The position numbers and the translations under genes are program-made. Of a stretch of DNA of 60,565 nt, positions 8,570 through 16,319 are shown in pieces (within the stretch, counting starts at the first letter, position 1; every line of letters starts with the position of its first letter). The notes beneath the pieces were generated by a model. That model searched no databases. It was not told the origin of the DNA and saw only the letters and a program-made list of their open reading frames with translations. Source of the DNA: CAYJMQ01 sp964371555. GTDB taxonomy: Bacteria > Bdellovibrionota > JACOXK01 > 2-02-FULL-40-11. The stretch spans positions 1 through 60,565 of the forward strand of contig CAYJMQ010000005.1 of NCBI GenBank assembly GCA_964371555.1, given 5' to 3'.

Positions 8570-9232
8570 TTAAAAACCAAGCCGTGATCCATCACCAAAA
8601 TATTGAATGCGATGCTTTCTCACAGCCTTTGTCAGAGGATCCTGCTCAACCAGGATAATGACGCCGTTCGCAATTCGTCTGTCATCCCCATTGTCAAGCA
8701 GCTGAAGATCGATGCCAGATGGGAAATGGATCTCAAAGTTTGATCCACGAAGCACATCCCGCCCGCCCAAGATGGAGCCAGTCGGCCATCTGAAGAAGAG
8801 CGTCCCTTCGGCCACAAAGCGCATTCCAGGGCGCTCATCACTTTCGAGCGTCATGCGTATTCTTTCTCTCTGGGCCCTCGGCCGATCCAGAAAGGAATCT
8901 GAATTTACCTTTTGCCCCTTTCTTGTTAAAAATTCGAGCTTCGTCAGCCAGCGATACGCTGTTGGAAATCTGAGCGTGGTTTCAAACGACGGTGTTGAAC
9001 TTTCAAGCTCTTCAAGGCCAATTCCCACATATTCGCCTTTCTCGGCCGATCCAATAAAATCAAACTCCCTTCTGTAATTCTCCTGAGAGGCCGAAACATC
9101 CGGCTGAAAGACATCTGAATTGACCGTTGGCGTTGTGTTCTCACCCGCCTGATCGTCACCGCCGCAGGCTGACATTAAAATAAATAAGCCGATCATCCCT
9201 ATAAGATGAAACGATTGTTTTAGTGTTTTCAT
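8570..9232 (-). CDS. Predicted lipoprotein, function unknown
   Basis: A 220-residue protein with a clear type II signal peptide: a basic N-terminus, the hydrophobic GMIGLFILMSAC, and the lipobox Cys near residue 23 followed by GGDDQAGENTT. The rest is a hydrophilic, beta-rich chain with no family I recognise. A strong Shine-Dalgarno (AAGGAGG) precedes the ATG at 9232. It lies 19 nt after the other lipoprotein gene and 13 nt before xer, so the three are probably co-transcribed. Confidence 0.75.
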   Translation of the reverse strand: MKTLKQSFHLIGMIGLFILMSACGGDDQAGENTTPTVNSDVFQPDVSASQENYRREFDFIGSAEKGEYVGIGLEELESSTPSFETTLRFPTAYRWLTKLEFLTRKGQKVNSDSFLDRPRAQRERIRMTLESDERPGMRFVAEGTLFFRWPTGSILGGRDVLRGSNFEIHFPSGIDLQLLDNGDDRRIANGVIILVEQDPLTKAVRKHRIQYFGDGSRLGF

Positions 9233-9251
9233 TTGATTGTATCCTCCTTAT

Positions 9252-9821
9252 TTAAAGTTCATTTTTTTTCAAATCGATTATTCCAAGACGTCTCTGGCGG
9301 CCATCAACCACAATGTCGCCTGTGAATTCATTTTGACCTTTCGGAACTGCCTTCAATTCAACATATCCGACACCGTCAAAAAACCTGACTTCCAAAGCCC
9401 CTTTCACGAATACCCCGCAATGTCTCCCCTCTTTAGATGAACAAGTCGCGCGATATGTCATAAAATCATCAGCGGTCCCCTGAGCGCGATCCCTTCCGCG
9501 AATGACAATCTCTCCCTGCTCAATCAATCCTTTTTCAGAAACCCTGATCACCATATTCACCTTCGGTTCTTCAATCAGCCTCCCGGAAAAGTCAGTAGCT
9601 GCGATGATCTGGTACTCACGCGGATCAAGCTCATTTAAGCCAATCGATCCATTAAATTGCGTCCCCCCCTCGATAGAAACCGAATCGCCTTGAGGGGAAG
9701 AACTCCCCCCTTTGGGATCGTGTACAAAGCTCTTTTCGACCTTCTCACGGGACTCTCCGCAACCGAGAATCGCAATGAGAGCAAACACAATAGATACCTT
9801 TTCAATTACTGAAATCTTCAT
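9252..9821 (-). CDS. Predicted lipoprotein, function unknown; first gene of the operon
   Basis: A 189-residue protein with a type II signal peptide (IVFALIAILGC, lipobox Cys near residue 21). The mature part is rich in charged residues and ends in a beta-rich region (GDIVVDGRQRRLGIID). I do not recognise a family. There is no Shine-Dalgarno sequence. A near-consensus sigma-54 site sits just upstream and places the start of transcription only about 5 nt before the ATG. The gene heads a run continuing through xer, M50 protease, trpS and scpAB. Confidence 0.7.
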   Translation of the reverse strand: MKISVIEKVSIVFALIAILGCGESREKVEKSFVHDPKGGSSSPQGDSVSIEGGTQFNGSIGLNELDPREYQIIAATDFSGRLIEEPKVNMVIRVSEKGLIEQGEIVIRGRDRAQGTADDFMTYRATCSSKEGRHCGVFVKGALEVRFFDGVGYVELKAVPKGQNEFTGDIVVDGRQRRLGIIDLKKNEL

Positions 9822-9836
9822 TCTATAAAGAAGAAG

Positions 9837-9852
9837 TGCAACAGCTATGCCA
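9837..9852 (-). promoter_or_regulatory. Putative sigma-54 (-24/-12) promoter
   Basis: The minus strand reads TGGCATAGCTGTTGCA, with GG and GC separated by exactly 10 nt, close to the RpoN consensus TGGCAC-N5-TTGCW. The predicted transcription start is near 9826, just ahead of the lipoprotein ATG at 9821. Confidence 0.6.
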
Positions 9853-10022
9853 CCGAAGGGCTATTAAGAAAAAATTAATGATTTCAGCTAGTTATATGGA
9901 TGCGCAGAAATAGACCGAGCCCCCTCCTCCCGGAGCAGGGACGCTCTGCGTCACTCCTATGAAAGCGAATTATTATAAAAATATAATGATATCAAATACT
10001 TATAATATAATTGAAGTAAAAG

Positions 10023-10045
10023 CCTAACACTCGAATAAATGTTAG
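10023..10045 (-). terminator. Weak stem-loop downstream of the DUF4143 ATPase gene
   Basis: Inverted arms CTAACA/TGTTAG bound an AT-rich loop, followed on the minus strand by GCTTTTAC. It is a poor terminator by eye. The surrounding 9853-10069 is AT-rich with no reading frame I can support. Confidence 0.25.
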
Positions 10046-10069
10046 ACGTGGGGATACCTTTCCAAGCTC

Positions 10070-11218
10070 TCAATCAAGTACATCCTCCCAAGGCTTAAAG
10101 AGAATACCATTGATTCTCATTGGTTCTGGTATCGGAGCCAGAACAAAACCACGAGCATTTTTGTTCTTGGCTAAAAACGCGCGCATCAACTCGGCATCCG
10201 TTTTCTTGATTTGTTCTCTGGTCATACATTGAATGGCCAACGGTGATTCGCCAAGAGGCACCTCCACCCAATGAATAAAATTATGTCCTGTGGATCGATA
10301 AAAACATGCGGTTTTGGCTTTCTCGTTCTTATAGGCATTTTTACAGAGTCTTTCGTTCATCACAAAAATCTGTAACTGTCTTTCAAAGCTCGCGCCTAAA
10401 TATCCCCCAATTCCACTATCCAGGGGAAGATAAATCGCTTTCCCTTTGCTAGAAATGTGGGGGGATATTTTTTGAACTACGAAAAGTCCGCATAAAGCTT
10501 TAAGATGCGTGCCGACGCGTCTGCCATCGATTTTAAGCGCCCGAGCAATAGCAGCTTGGGTGGGTTCTTCCAATTTCGCAGTTTGCACAAGTACATTAAA
10601 TGCTATTTCTGGATCTAATTTTAAGGTTTTAAACTGAATGATATCACGGCTGCAGGTAAGGGTTACCCAATCTTCAAATTGAGCAGCTCTGGCTTCTTCA
10701 TCACGTATCGCAAAAATGGCTGGCATTCCGCCAGTTTTAAGGTAGGTCATCACCTGCCCTCGCGTCGGTCGGTTCTTGAAATGGTTGCCGAAAGATTCTG
10801 CCAAATTCAAGGGAAAAATACGCACCCTACCCATGCGGCCTGTGAGTGACTCCCTTACTTTAGTGAGATGAGAAAACTCCGTTGATCCTGGCAGAACATA
10901 TTGCCCCGGACGGCGTTTCTGGTCTACTTCGTATTTTACCGCGTCGAATATTGCCGGAACCTTCTGCGCCTCATCAATGACCAACGTTGCAGCCTCAAAG
11001 TGCTCAGCAAGAAATGTGTGGGGATGGTCGCTGGCCCAAGCCCGCATCGTTTGCTGGTCAAAACTTACATACTTACATGATTTAAGCCGAGTCTTCAAAA
11101 GCTCACGAGCCAGAACACTCTTTCCAGTTTGCCGTGCCCCCTGGATTGCCACCACAGGAAAGTACTGAATGCGCTTTAAAAGTCTGGGCAGGATCTGCCG
11201 CGCTCTGAGATGAAGCAT
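10070..11218 (-). CDS. AAA_14/DUF4143 ATPase
   Basis: A 382-residue protein of the common AAA_14 plus DUF4143 type. Walker A is GARQTGKS near residue 27, Walker B is LVIDEAQK, and the C-terminal DUF4143 winged-helix and nuclease-like region follows. Substrates and roles of this family are largely unsettled; links to selfish or defence-type behaviour have been suggested. The sensor segment reads GSTEFSH where GSSxxxL is more usual. It starts at the ATG at 11218 (a TTG precedes it). A promoter with its -10 box 7 nt upstream and no Shine-Dalgarno suggests a leaderless mRNA. A second, divergent paralogue lies at 15035. Confidence 0.88.
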   Translation of the reverse strand: MLHLRARQILPRLLKRIQYFPVVAIQGARQTGKSVLARELLKTRLKSCKYVSFDQQTMRAWASDHPHTFLAEHFEAATLVIDEAQKVPAIFDAVKYEVDQKRRPGQYVLPGSTEFSHLTKVRESLTGRMGRVRIFPLNLAESFGNHFKNRPTRGQVMTYLKTGGMPAIFAIRDEEARAAQFEDWVTLTCSRDIIQFKTLKLDPEIAFNVLVQTAKLEEPTQAAIARALKIDGRRVGTHLKALCGLFVVQKISPHISSKGKAIYLPLDSGIGGYLGASFERQLQIFVMNERLCKNAYKNEKAKTACFYRSTGHNFIHWVEVPLGESPLAIQCMTREQIKKTDAELMRAFLAKNKNARGFVLAPIPEPMRINGILFKPWEDVLD

Positions 11219-11225
11219 CAACTAT

Positions 11226-11254
11226 ATTAAACCCCCATTGATTTTTGCAGTCAA
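11226..11254 (-). promoter_or_regulatory. Putative sigma-70 promoter of the DUF4143 ATPase gene
   Basis: TTGACT (11254-11249), a 17-nt spacer and TTTAAT (11231-11226) lie on the minus strand. The predicted start is at about 11219, immediately at the ATG. Confidence 0.45.
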
Positions 11255-11310
11255 TGTAAAAAACATCACTGGTTAAAAAAGAGCGCTTTTGATGTTGATC
11301 ATGGAAATAC

Positions 11311-13788
11311 TTAAAAAGTATATCTCTTGCTTGGGCTGGAGCCGTCCTCCAGTCTCCTCAAAATTACCTTCGACCCTTCGACGACCGCCGCCGGCAGCCC
11401 TGCCAGTCTCGCCACTTGAATCCCGTAGCTTCGCCCCATCCCCCCTGGCTTAAGTTTGCGGATGAAAACAACTTCTTCCCCGATTTGCGTAACCGCCGCA
11501 TGAAAATTCGCTACCTTCGATTTCTCAGAGGCCAATGCCACAAGCTCATGATAATGCGTGGCAAAGAGGGTCTTTGCTTTAAGGGTGTCATGAATATAAG
11601 CCGCAACAGACCAGGCGATACTCATTCCATCAAAAGTCGAGGTGCCCCTTCCAATTTCGTCCAAAAGGATCAGGCTTCTTGCGGTCGCAAACTTTAAAAT
11701 CTCTGCCGTCTCTCTCATTTCAACCATAAAGGTCGACTCCCCTTTTGACAGATGATCCTGCGCGCCGACCCGTGTAAAAATCCGGTCAACAAGCCCCATT
11801 TTTGCCCGCGAAGCCGGGACAAAAGAGCCGATCTGCGAAAGGAGGACAATAAGAGCAGTCTGGCGCATCGCGGTTGATTTTCCAGCCATGTTGGGACCGG
11901 TAATGATGAGAATCAGATTCTTTTCATTATCCAGCCGAATGTCATTGGGCACAAATCTCTCGGAGAGTAATTTTTCGATGACGGGGTGACGCCCCTCTTC
12001 AATTTCAATATCAAAATCATCCGTCAGCTGAGGGCGCACATAATTTTGTTCCGCCGCAACCTGAGCCAATGAACAGTAAACATCAATCTCCGCCAGCTCA
12101 TGAACGCCTTTTAAAAGTAAAACCACAGATTCTATAACTTTCCCCCTGATCTCTTCAAAAAGTTGATATTCCAGTTCGAATCGCCTCGTTTCCGCCGTTA
12201 AAATTTTCTCTTCAAACTCTTTGAGCTCTGGGGTAATGAATCTTTCACAATTAACAAGCGTCTGTTTTCGGATGTAGTCCGCCGGAACTGAAGAAAGATT
12301 CGCTTTTGTAATCTCAATATAATATCCGAACACCTGATTGAAACGAACTTTAAGCGATTGGATTTTTGTTCTTTCCCTTTCTCGTCTCTCAAGATTGGCG
12401 AGATAGGTTTTGGTGTCACGCAAAATAAGAATCAATCCATCAAGCTCTTTGTTGAACCCCTCGCGTATCATCCCCCCCTCTTTGAGAGACAAAGGGGGAT
12501 CATCGACAATGGCGCAAGAAAGCAGATCGCAGAGAGCCGGGAAAGAAGGGAGCGAAAATCCAACCCCTTCTGACTGAAAAAGATAATTGAGCTGAGGAAT
12601 CATTTGAAGGGCGTTTCTCAATGCAAGGAGATCTCTCGAATTCGAAAAACCGAGCGTGAGCCTTCCCATAATCCGTTCAAGATCCAAAATTTCTTTTAAT
12701 TTTTTTTGAATAGACGCGCGCAACACCTGCTTTTCAAAAAAAACAGAGACCTGTTTTTGCCGCTTATTAATCTCTTCGAGATCGAGAAGCGGATAGAGCA
12801 GCCACTGCCTGAGAAGCCTCCGCCCCATTGCTGTAGATGTCTGATCGAGAAGCCAAAAAAGAGATCCATAAGCCGTTCGTTCGTACTGTGTTTCAAAGAG
12901 TTCAAGATTTCTGATCGTTGGCGCGTCAAGCCGCATCGTTTTTTGAATTTCGTAACGCTCAACTTTTTGAACGTGGCCAAGAGAATTATACTGTGCCCGC
13001 TTGAGATAAGAGAAGAGAGCCCCGGTAGCTGATTTTGTGAGAGGGGTGAACTCCGATGGAGGCAAAGGGGAGAAAATACTTTCCGGAGCGCGCCTTGGCG
13101 TAGCCACAGCCCTTCCCAACAACGGTTCACCCATACTTACAAAATTAATCAGCATTTTTGGAAAGAGCTTCCGAATGATCAAACACAAACGATGATCCTT
13201 AAATTCTTTTGGCCACAGAAGCTCTTTTGGGGCAACCCTCGAAAGTTCATCCAACAGCTCATTTTCCTGATGTAGCTCAGTCACACGACATTGGCCGGTT
13301 GAAAGATCGAGATAGGCAAGTCCAAACCGCAGCTCGCAGAGCCGCGGCTCATTTTGCCTCTCAATCGCCACGGATGCCAGATAGGCCGCGAATGTCTGAT
13401 GGAGATCGTTCGGTCTCAGCGCAGGCGTAATCATCTGCACCACACGCCGCTCGACAATCCCTTTGGTCTGCAAAGGGTTGCCACCCGCAGGGTCGCTGAT
13501 CTGTTCGCAAATCGCTATTTTTTTTCCGGCATCGAGGAGCTTTTGAATATACCCCTCCGCGCTGTGATAGGGGATTCCACACATCGGTATTTTAAGCTCA
13601 TCCCCTTTGTTTCTTGCAGTGAGCGTAATACTGAGAATTGACGACGCTTCTTTGGCATCGTCAAAAAACATTTCATAAAAATCGCCGAGCCGAAAAAAAA
13701 GAATACAATCCTGATGAGCTTCTTTAATCTCGAGGTACTGCCTGACCATCGGGGTCAGTTTAGAGGTATCGCCTTCGTAAAAGGTCAT
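11311..13788 (-). CDS. mutS: DNA mismatch repair protein MutS
   Basis: Recognises mismatches and starts repair as a clamp-forming ATPase dimer. The mismatch-wedge motif is present as GDFYEMFF near residue 38. The ATPase carries Walker A TGPNMAGKST, the LLDEIGRGTSTFDG segment and a final FATHYHELV. The 825-residue length is slightly short; the far C-terminus ends soon after the ATPase (GSSPSKRYTF), so the tetramer-forming tail known from E. coli seems absent. The start codon overlaps the stop of the cytochrome gene (ATGA), so mutS shares an operon with two respiratory-type genes. mutL is also in the window, at 57255. Confidence 0.97.
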   Translation of the reverse strand: MTFYEGDTSKLTPMVRQYLEIKEAHQDCILFFRLGDFYEMFFDDAKEASSILSITLTARNKGDELKIPMCGIPYHSAEGYIQKLLDAGKKIAICEQISDPAGGNPLQTKGIVERRVVQMITPALRPNDLHQTFAAYLASVAIERQNEPRLCELRFGLAYLDLSTGQCRVTELHQENELLDELSRVAPKELLWPKEFKDHRLCLIIRKLFPKMLINFVSMGEPLLGRAVATPRRAPESIFSPLPPSEFTPLTKSATGALFSYLKRAQYNSLGHVQKVERYEIQKTMRLDAPTIRNLELFETQYERTAYGSLFWLLDQTSTAMGRRLLRQWLLYPLLDLEEINKRQKQVSVFFEKQVLRASIQKKLKEILDLERIMGRLTLGFSNSRDLLALRNALQMIPQLNYLFQSEGVGFSLPSFPALCDLLSCAIVDDPPLSLKEGGMIREGFNKELDGLILILRDTKTYLANLERRERERTKIQSLKVRFNQVFGYYIEITKANLSSVPADYIRKQTLVNCERFITPELKEFEEKILTAETRRFELEYQLFEEIRGKVIESVVLLLKGVHELAEIDVYCSLAQVAAEQNYVRPQLTDDFDIEIEEGRHPVIEKLLSERFVPNDIRLDNEKNLILIITGPNMAGKSTAMRQTALIVLLSQIGSFVPASRAKMGLVDRIFTRVGAQDHLSKGESTFMVEMRETAEILKFATARSLILLDEIGRGTSTFDGMSIAWSVAAYIHDTLKAKTLFATHYHELVALASEKSKVANFHAAVTQIGEEVVFIRKLKPGGMGRSYGIQVARLAGLPAAVVEGSKVILRRLEDGSSPSKRYTF

Positions 13789-14105
13789 TTTCCGTTAAGA
13801 TAAGCGTGAATCGCCGCAATATCGGCATCGGTCAGGTGAGGGAGAGGAACCATAATCGTTGTCGGACGCTTTGGTTTATACCCCTTCGGGTAAACATTTT
13901 TTTTTATTTTTTCAGTCATCACATCGAGCCGGGGGCCATAAATTTCCGGGCCGATCACCCCCTCTTTTTTTGGATCGGCATTGTGACAGGCCGTACAGGT
14001 CGCCTGATAGAGCGCTTTCCCCTTTTTAGAAAGAGCGCTCTCTTTCGCAGAACAGGAGAGTGAAATGCAAGTGAAAACCATAAGCAATGTAGAAAACAAT
14101 TTCAC
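13785..14105 (-). CDS. Small c-type cytochrome, probably lipid-anchored
   Basis: A 106-residue protein with a signal peptide ending in a lipobox-like FTCISLSC, then a single haem-binding CTACH motif (about residue 38) and a downstream Met (MVPLPHLTD) fit for the sixth ligand. It is a monohaem class I cytochrome c that would face the periplasm. It follows the PuuD-like membrane gene by 1 nt. In urate-oxidising PuuD proteins a cytochrome c domain is fused to the C-terminus of just such a membrane domain, so the two genes may encode a split version. It overlaps the mutS start. Confidence 0.85.
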   Translation of the reverse strand: MKLFSTLLMVFTCISLSCSAKESALSKKGKALYQATCTACHNADPKKEGVIGPEIYGPRLDVMTEKIKKNVYPKGYKPKRPTTIMVPLPHLTDADIAAIHAYLNGK

Positions 14106-14106
14106 T

Positions 14107-14808
14107 TTACAACATCACTTCCATCAGGCCATAGAGCAGCGCTGCAAAGAGAATCCCCAGATGGATAACCCCCTTCACAGTTGCCATATACCCCATCTTT
14201 CCTCTGAGCGCGTTTAATTCAACAAGAATAAATAGAATAGCAAGAATCAAAACAAGCAATCCAAGACTCGCTTCTTCTGAAACCTCAAATGGAAGATGCG
14301 AGGCTGCCCCCATAAAGAAGAGCATCGGAATTGAAAATAAAACATTCGTTCGTGAAACAATCGCCGCGCGGGCTCCCAGTGTTGCCGCTTCTGGAATCGC
14401 CTGCCCGCCATGAGCCGCCTGTGTTGCAGAGGCAATGACAACCTTCTGCGCCGGCCAGATGACAAACCAGACATTCGCCCACATGAAAGTTCCGAGCGTT
14501 GCCCCCGTCAGGATCGCAATTCCCCATGAAGTCGAAAAAATTCCCAATCCCCCGGAATGTCCCTTCATTAATATAATGATAAGACCCGATATAAAGGTAA
14601 ACATCGCCCCCCACCTGAACCACCAGAGCGCCCGCGGCACCAATTTCTGAACACAGTTCGATTTTGTCGCCGGATCCGTCTCATTAAAGAACGCCCCCTG
14701 AACAAAATTGAAATAATAGAGCATTCCGATCCAGGTAATCCCTGCCAGAAAATGAATCCAGCGGAAGATGAACATCAAGCCATCAAAAGAAAAAAGAGAA
14801 ATGGACAT
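14107..14808 (-). CDS. PuuD-like urate-oxidase N-terminal membrane domain protein
   Basis: A 233-residue polytopic membrane protein whose first half (FRWIHFLAGITWIGMLYYFNFVQGAFF is spread over residues 14-40) matches the urate_ox_N family, the membrane part of PuuD. It has several His residues in membrane segments that could bind haem. Standard PuuD carries a C-terminal cytochrome c; here the protein ends after its last membrane segment and the cytochrome is the next gene. Urate as substrate is not shown by the sequence; relatives without the cytochrome occur in many bacteria with unknown roles. Shine-Dalgarno AAGGAG sits 6 nt before the ATG. Confidence 0.78.
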   Translation of the reverse strand: MSISLFSFDGLMFIFRWIHFLAGITWIGMLYYFNFVQGAFFNETDPATKSNCVQKLVPRALWWFRWGAMFTFISGLIIILMKGHSGGLGIFSTSWGIAILTGATLGTFMWANVWFVIWPAQKVVIASATQAAHGGQAIPEAATLGARAAIVSRTNVLFSIPMLFFMGAASHLPFEVSEEASLGLLVLILAILFILVELNALRGKMGYMATVKGVIHLGILFAALLYGLMEVML

Positions 14809-14961
14809 AGAGTCTCCTTATTTTTTATTGGCCAAAGCGTAGCCTAAAAGAAAAATGGTTGCAAGAGAATCTGCAAGCAGTCACAAGGATATAGTTCAAA
14901 AATCTGATTGTTCGTGATAAGTCCTAAATTATGCTTAGTTCTTTTTTGATGAAAAGATAAT

Positions 14962-15003
14962 GTCAACCCTTTTTCCGAGCTATAGCTCGGAAAAAGGGTT
15001 GAC
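14962..15003. promoter_or_regulatory. Perfect 42-bp palindrome, likely operator
   Basis: Two 21-bp arms are exact reverse complements with no loop, centred between 14982 and 14983. Outer ends are GTCAACCC and GGGTTGAC. The right arm contains most of the -35 box of the following ATPase gene, the position of a repressor site. It could also act as a factor-independent hairpin, but no U-tract follows. Confidence 0.75.
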
Positions 15004-15027
15004 TCTTCTATCTATTTGATTTAACTT
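14999..15027 (+). promoter_or_regulatory. Putative sigma-70 promoter overlapping the palindrome
   Basis: TTGACT (14999-15004), a 17-nt spacer and TAACTT (15022-15027) end 7 nt before the ATG at 15035. This predicts a leaderless transcript under control of whatever binds the palindrome. Confidence 0.5.
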
Positions 15028-15034
15028 CATAAAT

Positions 15035-16195
15035 ATGAAACGCCTCCTTCCAAAATCTCTGCTCGAGCATTGGGTCGACCCCAAAGGCCTGATTCAGGTG
15101 GCTATTGGTCCGCGCCAGGTGGGGAAAACAACTGCCATGACCCGACTGATGGATAAAAGAAACACACTTTACGCAAGCGCCGATCTCCCCTCCCCTCCGA
15201 CGGCTGATTTCATCATCGATCGTTGGAAAGAAGCAAGAGAGCTCCCTTCAGAGAAAAGAATGCTCATTCTCGATGAAATCCAAAAAATACCCCGATGGTC
15301 GGAAACCGTCAAAATGCTTTGGGATGAAGATCGCAGAAAAGAGAAATCATTAAATGTCTGGATTCTTGGAAGCTCAGCGATCCTTGTTGAAAAGGGATTA
15401 TCCGAAAGTCTGACAGGCCGATTTGAATTAAATTATTTCCCGCATTGGATTTATCCGGAATGTAAAAAAATATTTAAAACAAATCTAAAAGAATATTCCG
15501 AATTGGGGGGCTATCCCAAAGTATATTCGCTCCGCGATGATAAAGAACGATCAAAAGAATATATTTTAAATAGCATTGTTGAGCCAACGCTTGGGCGGGA
15601 TATTCTCATCCTTCATGCCGTTAATAAACCGGCGCTTTTGAGACAACTTTTTTGGTATGTGTCAAAATTGCCCTCACAAATTGTGAGTTTTGAAAAAATC
15701 CTCGGACATCTTCAGGGGCAGGGAAATTCGGCCACTCTCGTTCATTACGCAGAATTGCTTGAAATGGCTTTCATTCTTCTCCCCCTTTCAAAATTCTCTC
15801 CCAAAATTCATAGAACCAAGCGATCGATTCCCAAATGGATTATTCCGAATCCCGCATTGGTCGATCCCTCTGTGAAAAAGGAAGGATTGAAGGGGTTTTT
15901 GTTTGAAAACCTTATAGGCGGACACATTGCCAATCTCCTTTTTGGAAGAAAAAACTTCTCCTTGCAATATTTTCGTGAAAACGATCAGGAAATTGATTTT
16001 ATTGTGACTGAAAACAATAAACCCGCTATGGCTTTAGAAATTAAAAGTGGCCGAACCAAAAGACCGTTCCCACCTGATTTATTTCGAAAAATGGCCCCCG
16101 ATTGCCGATTTTCTATCATTGATAAAAAAAATGTTGAAGAATTCATGAAAACAACAACTATTGAAGAAATCCTGTCAATTTTCAGAAAAAGATAA
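15035..16195 (+). CDS. AAA_14/DUF4143 ATPase (second copy)
   Basis: A 386-residue paralogue of the ATPase at 10070 by domain layout. Walker A is IGPRQVGKTT near residue 27, Walker B is LILDEIQKIPRW, and the sensor is ILGSSAIL followed by LSESLTGRFE. The C-terminal half has DUF4143 features, ending in a restriction-like segment ENDQEIDFIVTENNKPAMALEIKSG; the D and ExK residues there resemble a PD-(D/E)XK nuclease core. The two copies are clearly diverged in sequence. A stand-alone gene: palindrome and promoter upstream, strong terminator downstream. Confidence 0.9.
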   Translation: MKRLLPKSLLEHWVDPKGLIQVAIGPRQVGKTTAMTRLMDKRNTLYASADLPSPPTADFIIDRWKEARELPSEKRMLILDEIQKIPRWSETVKMLWDEDRRKEKSLNVWILGSSAILVEKGLSESLTGRFELNYFPHWIYPECKKIFKTNLKEYSELGGYPKVYSLRDDKERSKEYILNSIVEPTLGRDILILHAVNKPALLRQLFWYVSKLPSQIVSFEKILGHLQGQGNSATLVHYAELLEMAFILLPLSKFSPKIHRTKRSIPKWIIPNPALVDPSVKKEGLKGFLFENLIGGHIANLLFGRKNFSLQYFRENDQEIDFIVTENNKPAMALEIKSGRTKRPFPPDLFRKMAPDCRFSIIDKKNVEEFMKTTTIEEILSIFRKR

Positions 16196-16227
16196 AAAAA
16201 TGCCTGGTATTGCTACCAGGCATTTTT
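16196..16227. terminator. Rho-independent terminator, bidirectional
   Basis: A 10-bp perfect stem (ATGCCTGGTA/TACCAGGCAT) with loop TTGC, flanked by an A-tract before and a T-tract after. It ends the ATPase gene on plus and could also end the minus-strand gene that stops at 16320. Confidence 0.9.
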
Positions 16228-16319
16228 CCTTCCAGAACTCCCACACTCGCTTCAGAGGCAACTATTTCAGCTTCTACTTGAACCACAACGACTACGGAAT
16301 CTAATTGAATCTTTTTACT

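Noticed and set aside
14809..14961. Small gene or RNA between the PuuD-like gene and the palindrome
   Set aside because: No frame, stem-loop or promoter pair that I could support.
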